From Leeuwenhoekiella sp. MAR_2009_132 (GTDB lineage Bacteria > Bacteroidota > Bacteroidia > Flavobacteriales > Flavobacteriaceae): 64,000 nucleotides of DNA. The stretch is taken from assembly GCF_000687915.1 (NCBI RefSeq), contig NZ_JHZY01000002.1, positions 310,001-374,000 of the forward strand. The letters are read 5' to 3'. The position numbers and the translations under genes are program-made. Below the pieces are notes generated by a model. That model was not told the DNA's origin. It did no database searches and worked only from the letters and a program-made list of their open reading frames with translations. Positions 9,583 through 18,487 of the stretch are shown piece by piece (positions within the stretch are counted from its first letter, which is position 1; each line of letters opens with the position of its first letter).

Positions 9583-9868
9583 AAATCTCGAAGATCATTT
9601 TGGCTACGCCGAACCTCCACTGCCGGAATTTCTGTTGAATATGAGCGGCTATATGAGTATGGACATGGACCAACCCGAAAAAACTAAATTTTACTTTGAG
9701 CAGGGTATTAAGTACTATCCCAACAGTGCCAATACCTACGATTCTCTTGCTGATTATTACGAGCGCACCGGTGATAAAGCCAGTGCGCTACAAGCAGTCA
9801 CTAAAGCTTACGAACTCAATCCTGACCCGTATTACAAAGAACGGATGGAGTCATTAAAAGGGAATTAA
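9583..9868 (+). pseudogene. C-terminal remnant of a TPR-containing esterase
   Basis: Only the last 90-95 residues of a larger protein remain. The in-frame reading runs LEDHFGYAEPPLPEF, then LLNMSGYMSMDMDQPEKTKFYFEQGIKYYPNS, and a TPR helix pair ending PYYKERMESLKGN. This layout (a GY motif, then one or two TPR units) is typical of the tail of Bacteroidota alpha/beta-hydrolase esterases. No start codon with context and no hydrolase domain precede it: the upstream frame runs straight into the LysR gene. A TTG at 9635 could nominally open a 77-residue frame, but truncation is the simpler reading. Whether the fragment is expressed is unknown. Confidence 0.65.
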
Positions 9869-9955
9869 ATACTTTGGAAACAGGTTTTACATACAGAAAG
9901 GTTTTTTGTATTTTGCATAGAATGAACAAATTATAAACGATCAACTATAAAGTTT

Positions 9956-10117
9956 ATGAATAAATCACAAATTAAAGGAATTGCAATACTGTGTCTTGCA
10001 CTAATAGCCAGTTTTTTAATAGACAACAATTTTATTCAAACCCTTACAGGCGCGCTTTGTGCCATTGGTTTAGGGTTTATTTTCAAATGGATTCCGTTTA
10101 AAAAACGTATTAATTAA
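9956..10117 (+). CDS. Small two-helix membrane protein
   Basis: A 53-residue open frame read directly from the sequence: MNKSQIKGIAILCLALIASF, a short loop with ID, then LTGALCAIGLGFIFKWIPF and a basic tail KKRIN. Two hydrophobic helices (about residues 8-22 and 28-45) and a positive C-terminus suggest an inner-membrane miniprotein. A TATTTTG sequence about 50 bases upstream resembles a -7 box with one base missing. Small proteins of this design are common in flavobacteria, but I know no function. Confidence 0.55.
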   Translation: MNKSQIKGIAILCLALIASFLIDNNFIQTLTGALCAIGLGFIFKWIPFKKRIN

Positions 10118-10310
10118 TAATTTAAGATCTGAACAGTTTGTAAGTGTAAATAGGTATATACGTATTGCTAAATATTCAGTTTAAAAAAATAGAGTATCGT
10201 TTGATTCTGAACTCGTTTAAAGCGTTTTACCTAATAAATTTTGAGTTTTAATTTTTAAAATACTTTGTACTCAAGTTTAGGTATAGATCGATTTCGTTTA
10301 ATTCAATCAT

Positions 10311-10343
10311 AAAAAAAAGCGAACGTAACCCGTTGGCTTTTTT
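10311..10343 (-). terminator. Terminator of the large glycoside hydrolase gene
   Basis: On the minus strand AAAAAAGC, a one-base mismatch and AACG pair across a five-base loop with CGTT and GCTTTTTT. The run of eight T lies downstream of the gene ending at 10364. The 190 bases to the left (10118-10310) show nothing further. Confidence 0.75.
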
Positions 10344-10363
10344 CTAAAATTAAAAAATAAGGC

Positions 10364-13300
10364 TTACCTCACAATCACTTTAACTGCCTGTGTTTCGGTA
10401 TCACTTTCTATGTGTACTACATACACGCCTGTTTTGTAAAAACCCAGATTTGTAGTAGCAGTATTTGAGAAATTACCAGAAGTTAGAAATTGACCATTTA
10501 TTGTAAATACGCTATAGGCTGTGTTTTTTGTGCCTGTATAATCGCAATATAAGGTGTGTTCCCGGGTGTAAAACAAATGATCTGCCGGATTGTTTTTCTT
10601 GGGACCTATTGCACTTAAAAAGCCGGTGTCTATAAGGTTTTTGATAGCATCTTCGGTTAACCCATAGTTGAAGATGGTAAACTCATCTACTAAAGCTTCA
10701 GTCACAGGGTCGCTGTACTGAGATTTACCCAGATAATTAGCTGTAGTTATTCCTAAATTTGAGGGATTCAGAGTAAAGCTGCTGCTGCCTACTTCGTTTC
10801 CGTTTACATAGAGTTTTACAGCATCAGCCGCTTGTACTACTGCAACGTGTACCCATTCATTTACAGGTAAAACATATTCTGTTGTCACGCGGTTACGAGT
10901 GCCGCCGTGTTCCATTTCATATTGAAACTTCCCACTTCCGTTTGCAGCTTCCAGCGCCATCCAGTTTGTGGTGCCACTTCCAAAGTCAAAAATACGGTTC
11001 CAGTTTGCGAGGTTGTCAAGCTTAATCCATGTCGTAATACTAAAATCAGATAATGTACTCATAAGTCCGTCTTTAAGTTGCACAAACGAGTTGCCACTAC
11101 CCAAATGAATTCCCATTCCCCGATGACCGGCTTCCCGCACGTATGCACCACTGGCAACACCGTCTAGCAAACTCCAATGATCCAATATAGCATCGCCTTC
11201 AGCTTCTTCAAAACCATAATAAGCGTGCCGCCCGTCTTTAGGAGCACCCATTAAAGATGCTGAAGGATTGCTTTCACCGGCATCATTTGCGGCAAGTATT
11301 TGATAGTAGCGTTTGGTGTTATTTTTAGTTTCCGTATCAATATAAGGTGCGCTAGTAACCGTAGCAATAGTCTCAAAATTTCCGTTTTCTGAAGCAGCTC
11401 GCTTTATAAGATATTGCTCATCAAGCCGTACATCCCAATTTAAAAAGACCTGATCATCTGAAGAGCCTACGCGCATACCTGTAACCGCTTCGGGTACGGT
11501 AAGTGCGGGCGTTGTAATGGTTACAAGATCTGTATATGCACTGGTGCCTCCTGTATTTGTCGCAGCAAGACGGTAATAGTAAACAGTCTGCGGAGTTAAG
11601 TCGGTATCCTGAAATGTGAGTTCTGTATAATTTGTAGCTATATCGGTAAACGTTCCGGTAGGTGTGCCGGCTCTTTGTAAGGTATAGGAGTTGGCATCTG
11701 TAGAAGCGTCCCAACTCAAATTAATACGTAACGCCGAGAGTGCTTCTCCCTGTAATCCCTGCGGAACTTCCGGTACTTCTTCCTGCTCAAAAAGAACTAT
11801 GTTAGACCAGGGTGAGGCGGTACCGTCTTTACCAATTACCCGAATGCGATACGCTGCTGTGCTGTGAATATCGTCGTTTTTAGTGAGTACTGTATAATCG
11901 TCGCTTTCATAAAATGCTGAAAATTTGGTTTCTCCTTCAAGTTTGCGTTCAACCACATATTTTGTGATCAAATCAAAATTTGTGTTAGTCCAGTTGAGAT
12001 CAATAGAAGTATAATCTTCAGCAACTTTATAACTCAATTCTGGTGCCAGTGGTTTCCAGCTTCTTAAAAACTCAAAATCTGCATCATAAGCTTTATTTGA
12101 AGTATTTGTAGCATAGTATGCTCCTGCAGGCGTAAGAACCACATTAGAAAACCCTGTATCACCTTCAACAGTGCGCACGATGGTAGCTGTTTTCAACCAT
12201 TCATAAGATTCCCAGTTAGGGTTGCGGGTTTTAAAGTTATCATCTATAGTTACAAACATCGCTCGCGCATCCTGCACCCAGTTGTAAATCGAATAGCGTT
12301 CTACATAATCTGCGTTGTCCAAAACATTTAAAACCGCGATAAGATCGTTTTTATGTTTGGTTGCATTCGCATCTGTTAGGAGTGTAGGACCATCGGGAAA
12401 GGAGTGACCCGTCCAGTTGGCTCCTATATTCCATTCGGTTATCCAGATAGGTCTTTTATACTTGTCATAGATGTATTTGAGATCATTTGCCCATTGTGTG
12501 GCAGATTTATACCAGTAACAATGTAGGGCCATATAATCTACGCGGTAATTACGCGCTTCTGCTTTAGTCATAAAGTCAGCCATCCACGGGTTAAAGGGAT
12601 CTGAAGTTGCAGGTGAACCCAGTCGTAATCCAGACTGCATCAATTGTGGCCAGGCGCCTATAGCAGCATCTACAGACATATTTGCCTGGTCAGGACGGTC
12701 TGGTTCATTATAGCCTAAAAGATGTGTGTACCCTGCCTTAGTGTTTGCGGCATCAAGAGACGGCCAATATTGAGTTTGGCGTATGGGAACGTATTCAATG
12801 TCTGGCGTACTCTCACGACCGGTGTTCCAGTTGTAATACCAAGTAATATCCAGAGAAACATGCTCTGCATTAGTTCCTGATGCAAGCCCTTTTTTAGTAA
12901 CCTCGTGCCACGGCATTGTACGTATAAAAGAAACCGTCTGGTTGAGATAAGGTTCTAAAACAGCAATCTCAAGATCTTCATCTTCCGCAATAAAAACCTT
13001 ACTGTAACCCGTACCGTCTGCATTTGATGCCAGGGTTGCCATATAGCCTTTTTTCAGCTTAATAGACCGGATCGCATTGTCAAAATCTCCCAAATCTTTA
13101 TAGGGAATCACCGTCTGCATTTGTTGCGAATTACCGCTAAAGTTTTCTTCGGAATATACCGTTAGGGGCCTATAATCTGCGGAATGCGCTAAAATGACAC
13201 TACCAGTCCCCGAACTGCTTACTACGATATTGCTGCCATTAATTGCAGGACTTCCTGAAACGTTAATGTATTGCAATTGAGAAGCGATTACGGCTGAAGG

Positions 13301-15082
13301 GCGCATCCCGTCAAAAAATAATTGCGCATCAGCACTTGTGAGGTTAATTGTGGTATTGATTAAGGGGTGTATAGGATTGCTTAAATGCAAAACCGCATCG
13401 GTATCTAATGTTAGCAAGGTTTTAGAATAGGTCAGTGTAGAAATCGTCTGTGCTGATAAAGTCTGTGACTGAGTTGCTGCTGCAGGAAGTGGAGTAGGGG
13501 CAAACAACCCTTCGTCAAATTTCACTGAAGTAACCTCGACATCAATAGCACCATCTTCATAATCTTTACCAATTACCAGTTGTGCCTGTTCTTTTTTGAG
13601 TACTGAAAGATTGGCCAATCCAATTGTGCCGCTGGCTGCAGTAAATTTTAAATAATAGGTAGCATCAGCTTCTGGTGTAACTAAAAGTGAGGCTTGTTGT
13701 AAAGTATTTGAAGTCGTAATTGTTTGAGAAACCAGTGTTGTACTACCCTCTGGGGTGGTTGCCAGTGCAAGCTGCAAATCAGCAGTACCACCGTCAACCT
13801 GATCAATTAAGCCTGAAAATTGGTAAGAAACACCTGCTTTTAAAGTTACAGGAAGTGAAAAAACACGATTTGTACCTGAATTGAAATCGAGATTAAGCAG
13901 GCGCCCGTTAAATGTGCTGTTGTCTTCCGCGAGTGTATGACCGGTGGTCACATCTTGATAAGCTACACCCGCTGCTGTATTCGCTGGCGCCCAATTTACC
14001 GTATTGTCTGAACTTGCCCAGCCGTATTGATTAGGTGCGCCGTTATTGTCTGCATAAAGGCCATCCCAGTTATTGATAAGATTAGATGATTTTAATTGAA
14101 GATTTCCAATACCAAAAAGACCCCAATCTCCGGTAATGCTGAGGTAATACGTTCCGGTATATTGTGATAAAAATGAAAAATTTCCTGTGCGCAAGCGAAA
14201 TGCATTGCCTGAAGTAAAGGTTTTAGAAACCAAATTGTTTGTGCCCTCACGGTCTGTAGAAACCGCAACGGTTATTTTTGAACCCGGGCCGGCATTAGCA
14301 ATCAACTCATATAACCACGAGAAGGTATAATGCGTACCTGTATGTAATTGTATCGGATAACTGTAAACCGAGCTGTTGTAACTATTGCCATCCCAGCGTA
14401 TATACATAAGTCTACCGTTAAATGTAGAGCCGTCTGACTCGATGAGGTGTCCCGAAGATAAATCCATATAACGAACGCCAGAACCCCCATTTGCGGTATT
14501 GAAAATAGTACTGATCTTATTATTTTCCCAACCATAATCTGTAGGTTTCCCGGCATTATTGTTGGGTAAGCCTGCCCAGGCTCCAAGAAGGTTATCAGAA
14601 CCGTAGGTAAGATCATCATCATTTGAAGTTGCATCAGCTATTTGTTCTAAAGGTAGTGACGTGAGAAAATAACCATCAAGATATACATATACCTCGCTGC
14701 CGGTTACGATATACCTGTAGGTTTGTTCCTGAGCATTATTTACAGAAGTACTTAAGTTTTTAGGAGTTGTAAGCAACGTGGTTGCATTGAAGGTTGTTTG
14801 GTCTAAACTCGTACGAAAACCTGTACCCAATTTATTTTTGTAAAAAACATCTAAACCGCGATTTGAAGCTGCATTTACTTTCGCTTTCAACTCAAGACTA
14901 AACGTTTCTGCACTGCGAAGTGGTATATGTAGGGTATCTACGGCTGTAGGGTTTGTAAACTGTAAGCCTGTGTGAAGGGTCTGGTCTAAAGTGGTTTTTT
15001 CAGGGAGTTGCGGCACTTGTGCAAAGAGCGAGCAGTAAAATAACTGAAAAAGTATGCATACAATAAGATAGTTCTGCTTCAT
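10364..15082 (-). CDS. Secreted multidomain glycoside hydrolase (GH128-like core) with Fn3, LamG and T9SS tail
   Basis: A 1572-residue exported enzyme. Domain order: signal peptide 1-22; a LamG-like or jelly-roll region; two related modules at about 160-335 and 335-495 (each with a YGW motif and a DxSTFNGRL motif), probably carbohydrate binding; a beta-rich linker; a glycosyl-hydrolase catalytic core at about 740-1010 with GYNEPD near 794 (acid/base) and WITEWNIG near 882 (nucleophile); three fibronectin-III domains at about 1015-1290; a LamG domain at about 1310-1490; a type IX secretion sorting domain at the C-terminus (FYKTGVYVVHI, then AVKVIVR). The catalytic motifs fit the family that includes GH128 beta-1,3-glucanases, so laminarin-like glucan is a plausible substrate, by inference only. 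It is monocistronic. Confidence 0.85.
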   Translation of the reverse strand: MKQNYLIVCILFQLFYCSLFAQVPQLPEKTTLDQTLHTGLQFTNPTAVDTLHIPLRSAETFSLELKAKVNAASNRGLDVFYKNKLGTGFRTSLDQTTFNATTLLTTPKNLSTSVNNAQEQTYRYIVTGSEVYVYLDGYFLTSLPLEQIADATSNDDDLTYGSDNLLGAWAGLPNNNAGKPTDYGWENNKISTIFNTANGGSGVRYMDLSSGHLIESDGSTFNGRLMYIRWDGNSYNSSVYSYPIQLHTGTHYTFSWLYELIANAGPGSKITVAVSTDREGTNNLVSKTFTSGNAFRLRTGNFSFLSQYTGTYYLSITGDWGLFGIGNLQLKSSNLINNWDGLYADNNGAPNQYGWASSDNTVNWAPANTAAGVAYQDVTTGHTLAEDNSTFNGRLLNLDFNSGTNRVFSLPVTLKAGVSYQFSGLIDQVDGGTADLQLALATTPEGSTTLVSQTITTSNTLQQASLLVTPEADATYYLKFTAASGTIGLANLSVLKKEQAQLVIGKDYEDGAIDVEVTSVKFDEGLFAPTPLPAAATQSQTLSAQTISTLTYSKTLLTLDTDAVLHLSNPIHPLINTTINLTSADAQLFFDGMRPSAVIASQLQYINVSGSPAINGSNIVVSSSGTGSVILAHSADYRPLTVYSEENFSGNSQQMQTVIPYKDLGDFDNAIRSIKLKKGYMATLASNADGTGYSKVFIAEDEDLEIAVLEPYLNQTVSFIRTMPWHEVTKKGLASGTNAEHVSLDITWYYNWNTGRESTPDIEYVPIRQTQYWPSLDAANTKAGYTHLLGYNEPDRPDQANMSVDAAIGAWPQLMQSGLRLGSPATSDPFNPWMADFMTKAEARNYRVDYMALHCYWYKSATQWANDLKYIYDKYKRPIWITEWNIGANWTGHSFPDGPTLLTDANATKHKNDLIAVLNVLDNADYVERYSIYNWVQDARAMFVTIDDNFKTRNPNWESYEWLKTATIVRTVEGDTGFSNVVLTPAGAYYATNTSNKAYDADFEFLRSWKPLAPELSYKVAEDYTSIDLNWTNTNFDLITKYVVERKLEGETKFSAFYESDDYTVLTKNDDIHSTAAYRIRVIGKDGTASPWSNIVLFEQEEVPEVPQGLQGEALSALRINLSWDASTDANSYTLQRAGTPTGTFTDIATNYTELTFQDTDLTPQTVYYYRLAATNTGGTSAYTDLVTITTPALTVPEAVTGMRVGSSDDQVFLNWDVRLDEQYLIKRAASENGNFETIATVTSAPYIDTETKNNTKRYYQILAANDAGESNPSASLMGAPKDGRHAYYGFEEAEGDAILDHWSLLDGVASGAYVREAGHRGMGIHLGSGNSFVQLKDGLMSTLSDFSITTWIKLDNLANWNRIFDFGSGTTNWMALEAANGSGKFQYEMEHGGTRNRVTTEYVLPVNEWVHVAVVQAADAVKLYVNGNEVGSSSFTLNPSNLGITTANYLGKSQYSDPVTEALVDEFTIFNYGLTEDAIKNLIDTGFLSAIGPKKNNPADHLFYTREHTLYCDYTGTKNTAYSVFTINGQFLTSGNFSNTATTNLGFYKTGVYVVHIESDTETQAVKVIVR

Positions 15083-15475
15083 AAGAAATGGTTTGAATTA
15101 CGAAATCGATATAGTTAAAGGAACGTGCCTATATAAATAAATTAATGTATTTAATACATTTATAATAGACATTACAATATTCCTAAAACTGAAGCCAATA
15201 GTTAGGGGGTATAGTGGTAAAAATAGGGGTGTAAATCGTTCAGTTCGGGTTAAATGACTGAATATGAATAGTTGGCGGCTGTATTCTAGTTTAGTAGAAA
15301 TTGATTCAATTGAAGTATAACAGAACACCAGGCTTTGTAGTGAAAGAACTTTGTATAATCAACTTTTAGATCAAAGTCAGATTTTGCCATTTCGTTTTAG
15401 GAGCTGTATCACAAGAAACAGAAGTCAAAAGTAGAATTAATACCGTTAATGTTCTTTTTAGTTCTTAAATGTGAT
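15083..15475. other. Intergenic region upstream of the glycoside hydrolase
   Basis: About 390 bases without a credible gene. A 17-bp palindrome at 15144-15160, AATGTATT-T-AATACATT, sits 62 bases before the hydrolase start and is a candidate operator. Nothing else is recognisable before the first cassette-type site begins at 15476. Confidence 0.5.
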
Positions 15476-15610
15476 ATAACGTGTTTGGCTATGAGTAGTT
15501 GCGTGGGTTAGCCCTTAATTTAGCAAGTACACACCAAACTGAAAATCCGTGAGGATTTTGAGAAGTATGCCACGACAAGCAATTAGCTATATCCATAAAG
15601 GACGTGTCGT
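15476..15610 (-). repeat. attC-like cassette site 7 (array 1, distal end)
   Basis: An imperfect long palindrome. The left arm GGCTATGAGTAGTTGCGTGG pairs with a right arm whose complement reads GGATATAGCTAATTGC. A central hairpin AAAATCC-GTGA-GGATTTT lies at 15542-15559. It has the same architecture and length (about 130 bp) as the sites at 16444, 17219, 25966 and 26770. It lies just after the DUF1801 gene and closes the first array. The outer GTTGT/ACAAC core is degenerate here. Confidence 0.65.
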
Positions 15611-15614
15611 TTTT

Positions 15615-15986
15615 TTATTCAGTCAATAGTTTTTTTCTGTATTCTATCATTCGGATGATCAATTCAATCGGTAATGGTCTGTCTAATGGAAATTGAACCG
15701 AGCCTTTCCCGCGCTTGTATTCAGTTAATTCAGGTTCAAACTTTTCTATAGTTGTAGGGCTTGGATAAAGTCCAATGTGTTTTTTATATCCTGCAATCAT
15801 TATTTGTTGATCCCTTTTTCCGTTTTCGACTAAAGCATAAGCTGGTATGTTATAGTTCAGAAGTTCAGTTGCATTAGGCTCAACTTTCAAAATACATTCT
15901 CTAAGTTCCAAAAGTGCCTTTTTGGTTGGTTCGGGTTGAGCATTGATGTAGTGGGCTACAGAATTGTATTGGGTTGTCTCGCTCAT
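15615..15986 (-). CDS. DUF1801 / YdhG-like (frataxin-fold) protein
   Basis: A 123-residue cytoplasmic protein of the DUF1801/YdhG family, a fold related to bacterial iron chaperones such as Fra. Recognisable features are the N-terminal SVAHYINAQPEPTKKALLELRECI, the conserved ELLNYNIPAYAL and KHIGLYPSPTTIEKF blocks, and RGKGSVQFPLDRPLP near the C-terminus. It is 13 bases downstream of an AHSA1-like gene with no site between them, so both appear to belong to one cassette. The role is uncertain; family members have been linked to iron handling and stress. Confidence 0.85.
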   Translation of the reverse strand: MSETTQYNSVAHYINAQPEPTKKALLELRECILKVEPNATELLNYNIPAYALVENGKRDQQIMIAGYKKHIGLYPSPTTIEKFEPELTEYKRGKGSVQFPLDRPLPIELIIRMIEYRKKLLTE

Positions 15987-15999
15987 TTCTGATGTTTTA

Positions 16000-16407
16000 C
16001 TATGTTTCTACGTACTTCTTGAAATTCTCAAGAATCGCTTGCCAACCTGCACGTTGTTGTTCATCTGTATTTGTTCCCTCTGCATCAAAAGTTTCGCTCA
16101 CATTTACATGATCTCCATCTTGCGAAAATTCAATATCTACTTTCCGTCCGTCTGACATTTTATACGAAATTAATTCTTTGTCAATTATTGTGTCATAGGT
16201 GCCCGTAAAGTCAAATCCCATACTTCCGTCTTTTGCTTCCATTCGCCAGGAGAAATTTCCATTTGGTTTAAGGTCATTTTTAGCGTTTGGGCAGCACCAC
16301 TCGTCAGTCGCAAAATTCCAATTTGTGATATGTTCAGGTTTAACCCAATAGTCCCAAACTTTTTCAATGTTAGATTTGATTGAAGTTTGAACTGTTATTC
16401 TTTGCAT
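16000..16407 (-). CDS. SRPBCC/AHSA1-like START-domain protein
   Basis: A 135-residue single-domain protein of the AHSA1 (activator of Hsp90 ATPase C-terminal) branch of the START/SRPBCC superfamily, a ligand-binding helix-grip fold. The N-terminal TVQTSIKSNIEKVWDYWVKPEHITNWNFATDEWCCPNA and the C-terminal GWQAILENFKKYVE are the typical ends of this family. No ligand can be named. It is the first gene of a two-gene cassette and is preceded by a site at 16444-16571. Proteins of this class occur often in mobile cassettes. Confidence 0.85.
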   Translation of the reverse strand: MQRITVQTSIKSNIEKVWDYWVKPEHITNWNFATDEWCCPNAKNDLKPNGNFSWRMEAKDGSMGFDFTGTYDTIIDKELISYKMSDGRKVDIEFSQDGDHVNVSETFDAEGTNTDEQQRAGWQAILENFKKYVET

Positions 16408-16443
16408 TTCTATTAATTATTTTAAGTTCTACTTAAATAAACT

Positions 16444-16571
16444 CCAATGTTTATGTGTATGAGCTGTGGCGTGTCTCGGTACGAACCATTAAAAGTACAA
16501 AACTGCGCTGGAAAATCCGCAGGATTTTCCAAGTGATGACTGACCAAGCCATAGCTTTTATACTGTGTTGT
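16444..16571 (-). repeat. attC-like cassette site 6
   Basis: A 128-bp imperfect palindrome. The left arm GTGTATGAGCTGTGGCGTG and right arm (complement CAGTATAAAAGCTATGGC) pair, with a perfect central hairpin GGAAAATCC-GCA-GGATTTTCC at 16510-16530. The right end carries GTTGT at 16567-16571. It separates the cassette with the 209-residue lipoprotein from that with the AHSA1/DUF1801 pair. Confidence 0.75.
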
Positions 16572-16581
16572 AACACGTTTT

Positions 16582-17211
16582 TTATTTATTCATAAGTTGA
16601 GTGGCTTCCCAGACATATTCTTTTCCAAATTCGCCGAAATAACTAATGTAGTTTCCGTCTTTTGATATCACTACAAAACTGTCACAAGGATAATGATATT
16701 CAAAAAACAACCTTTCAACTGTTCCTTCTGGGTCTTTATGCCAAGTCAAAACTCCATCGTATTTTTCCAAACCATCATTATCTTTATAAATATAAATCGG
16801 TTTAGTTTGAGCAACTTGATTGATTCCGTCTTCTAATTGTCCGAACCAAATTTTGCTTGATTCTTTTGTAGCTGAACCACTTGAATTACAACCGTCTTTT
16901 CCTGGATAGTAAATTATAACTATTGGTTTAGTGGAATCTAATTCTTGATTTGTTTCTTTCTCAAGTAGTGATTCTAATAAAGCTCTGTTTGTTATTTTTC
17001 CACGTTTTTCTCTTAAAGTTAATTTTTTATGATTAGCGGAATCTCCGGGAATATCTAATAATTTATTTGTAGAACGAATTCGGTCGAACTTTGATTTACT
17101 TATTTCTACATTGTTCTCGTCGAAGTATTTAATTCTGTCATTTCCAACCTTCGAGGAAGAACAAGAATAAATTAAAATTCCAAAAGTTAATGTTAGCAGG
17201 ATTTTTCTCAT
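16582..17211 (-). CDS. Lipoprotein of unknown function (cassette gene)
   Basis: A 209-residue lipoprotein. The signal MRKILLTLTFGILIYSC ends in a lipobox (IYSC), with the lipidated cysteine at residue 17. The mature part includes KPIVIIYYPGKDGCNSSGS and a C-terminal beta-rich region (YFGEFGKEYVWEATQLM). The YYPGKDGCNSSG stretch recalls thioredoxin-like folds, but there is no CxxC, so no activity is claimed. It starts three bases inside the start-side end of its cassette, whose first 12 bases are nearly the reverse complement of its last ones. Confidence 0.7.
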   Translation of the reverse strand: MRKILLTLTFGILIYSCSSSKVGNDRIKYFDENNVEISKSKFDRIRSTNKLLDIPGDSANHKKLTLREKRGKITNRALLESLLEKETNQELDSTKPIVIIYYPGKDGCNSSGSATKESSKIWFGQLEDGINQVAQTKPIYIYKDNDGLEKYDGVLTWHKDPEGTVERLFFEYHYPCDSFVVISKDGNYISYFGEFGKEYVWEATQLMNK

Positions 17212-17218
17212 ATGTTTT

Positions 17219-17349
17219 ACAACGGTTTTGTGTATGGTTAGTTGCGTGTTTAAGCAACTAATTTAGTAAACAAAAACGAACGCGAGAAAATTCCGTAGGA
17301 ATTTTCCAAATAAGCAACGACCAAAGCAATTAATTATACACGTTGTTGG
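17219..17349 (-). repeat. attC-like cassette site 5
   Basis: About 131 bp. ACAACG at 17219 and GTTG at 17345 mark the ends. The left arm TGTATGGTTAGTTGCGTG pairs with the right arm (complement TGTATAATTAATTGC). A central hairpin GAAAATTCC-GTA-GGAATTTTC lies at 17286-17306. It separates the DUF4844-like cassette (upstream on the minus strand) from the 209-residue lipoprotein cassette. Confidence 0.8.
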
Positions 17350-17359
17350 CAACAGTTTT

Positions 17360-17806
17360 TTAATTCTTTTTATTCACAGTATTTGGGTCAAATCCATAAT
17401 AAAAGTCATTCAACTTTCCATTCGAACTTTGAAGTCCAACTATGTCCATTATTTCCTGAAAATAAAGTAAAATCCTTTCTCTATCTTCAGAATCATATCT
17501 TAATTCCATTTCCGGGAATTTTAAAAGTCCGATTCTAATTGCTTCTTGGTATTTCTCGTCAGTTGGTTTTTCAGATTCCGCAATTTGTTTAAAATCAGTT
17601 GCGACTTCGTTGATTTTTTCGGTCAATATTGGTCTCAATTTTTCATCCGATATATTTGGTGAATGATTTTCCGCATAGAATTTTTTCTTTGCAATAAATT
17701 CTACAAACTTTTCATTCGCATTTTCAGGTGTTTTCATTTCGGTTGCATTTTGTCCGCAAGCAGATAAAGTTAAAAACAGAACTAATATTTTGATGTATTT
17801 CGTCAT
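17360..17806 (-). CDS. DUF4844-like lipoprotein (first gene of array 1)
   Basis: A 148-residue lipoprotein with signal MTKYIKILVLFLTLSAC and a lipobox at LSAC. The C-terminal block RYDSEDRERILLYFQEIMDIVGLQSSNGKLNDFYYGFDP resembles the DUF4844 family; that assignment is from memory of the motif and should be checked. It directly follows the platform repeat at 17822-17998, so it is the first cassette of array 1, in the position where an integron-like array would be most strongly transcribed. Confidence 0.7.
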   Translation of the reverse strand: MTKYIKILVLFLTLSACGQNATEMKTPENANEKFVEFIAKKKFYAENHSPNISDEKLRPILTEKINEVATDFKQIAESEKPTDEKYQEAIRIGLLKFPEMELRYDSEDRERILLYFQEIMDIVGLQSSNGKLNDFYYGFDPNTVNKKN

Positions 17807-17821
17807 TTCTCAAATTGTTGC

Positions 17822-17998
17822 CAACTAGTTATATCAATCCTAAATATACTGTTATTACGCAATATTTCTTAAAATAATAGTATTTTAAACTGTGCGCAAA
17901 TTGCCGTTGCGATCTCAAATTATTTATAGAATTCTGTATTCAGCGAAAAATAAACACATATAAAAAGCGAACTTTTTTAGGTTCGCTTTCGTGTAATA
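17822..17998 (-). repeat. Array platform, copy 1 (attI-like plus terminator)
   Basis: About 170 bp shared with 27431-27600 at roughly 80-85% identity by eye. Read on the minus strand it contains a terminator hairpin (AAAGCGAAC/GTTCGCTTT, 17964-17989), a segment with the AGAATTCT palindrome, and TTATTTTAAGAAATATTGCG. TATATTTA at 17841-17848, one base off a -7 box, precedes the junction TAGTTGG, where the first cassette begins. It lies downstream of the exported-protein gene at 18075. Confidence 0.7.
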
Positions 17999-18074
17999 TT
18001 AGTTTTTAATCTCTTTTTCAAGGAAATAAATTAGTGTATTCGTATTAGTTTGTTCGCGTAAACCGAGGGTTTAT

Positions 18075-18476
18075 CTAGTCTAAAACTATCATGTCTGATT
18101 TAGTATCTCCCAGGTTAAAGGATATAGCTTTAACTTTTATTTTATTAGTGCCATTTAACGAATAATGTGCAGAAAATCTAAATGTTTGAGAGTAGTTATT
18201 TAATTCACCAAAATTTATTGCTGTTGTTAAATTACTAAATACCGCTATTCCATCATTATCAGATGCAGCTTGAAAATCGGCAAATTGAGGATCATCTCCA
18301 ATTACACTCCAGGTTGTTTCGTTATAAGCATAGATAACAATTCCTGAAACAGCTTCCCCATTAGAATCTGTTAAGGTTATTGCTGCAGTAGTGATTTTGT
18401 TCTCTGAAGCATTATCATCAGATGAACAGCTTGATAGTAAACTGATTGTGACTAATACAAGTAATAGTTTTTTCAT
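18075..18476 (-). CDS. Lipoprotein of unknown function
   Basis: A 133-residue lipoprotein with signal MKKLLLVLVTISLLSSC and lipobox LSSC, followed by an acidic SSDDNASENK linker. The rest looks like a small beta-sandwich: ITLTDSNGEAVSGIVIYAYNETTW resembles carboxypeptidase-regulatory or Ig-like repeats. It lies 11 bases downstream of a similar small lipoprotein and probably forms a two-gene unit with it, bracketed by platform copies 2 and 1. Confidence 0.7.
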   Translation of the reverse strand: MKKLLLVLVTISLLSSCSSDDNASENKITTAAITLTDSNGEAVSGIVIYAYNETTWSVIGDDPQFADFQAASDNDGIAVFSNLTTAINFGELNNYSQTFRFSAHYSLNGTNKIKVKAISFNLGDTKSDMIVLD

Positions 18477-18487
18477 TTTTACACTAT

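Noticed and set aside
11454..11714. Frames inside the glycoside hydrolase, SbcC and ClpB genes in other phases
   Set aside because: These are shadows of the real genes. The same applies to all short frames inside large coding regions.
15098..15328. A 76-residue frame upstream of the glycoside hydrolase
   Set aside because: It covers the palindrome and promoter region and has no recognisable features.
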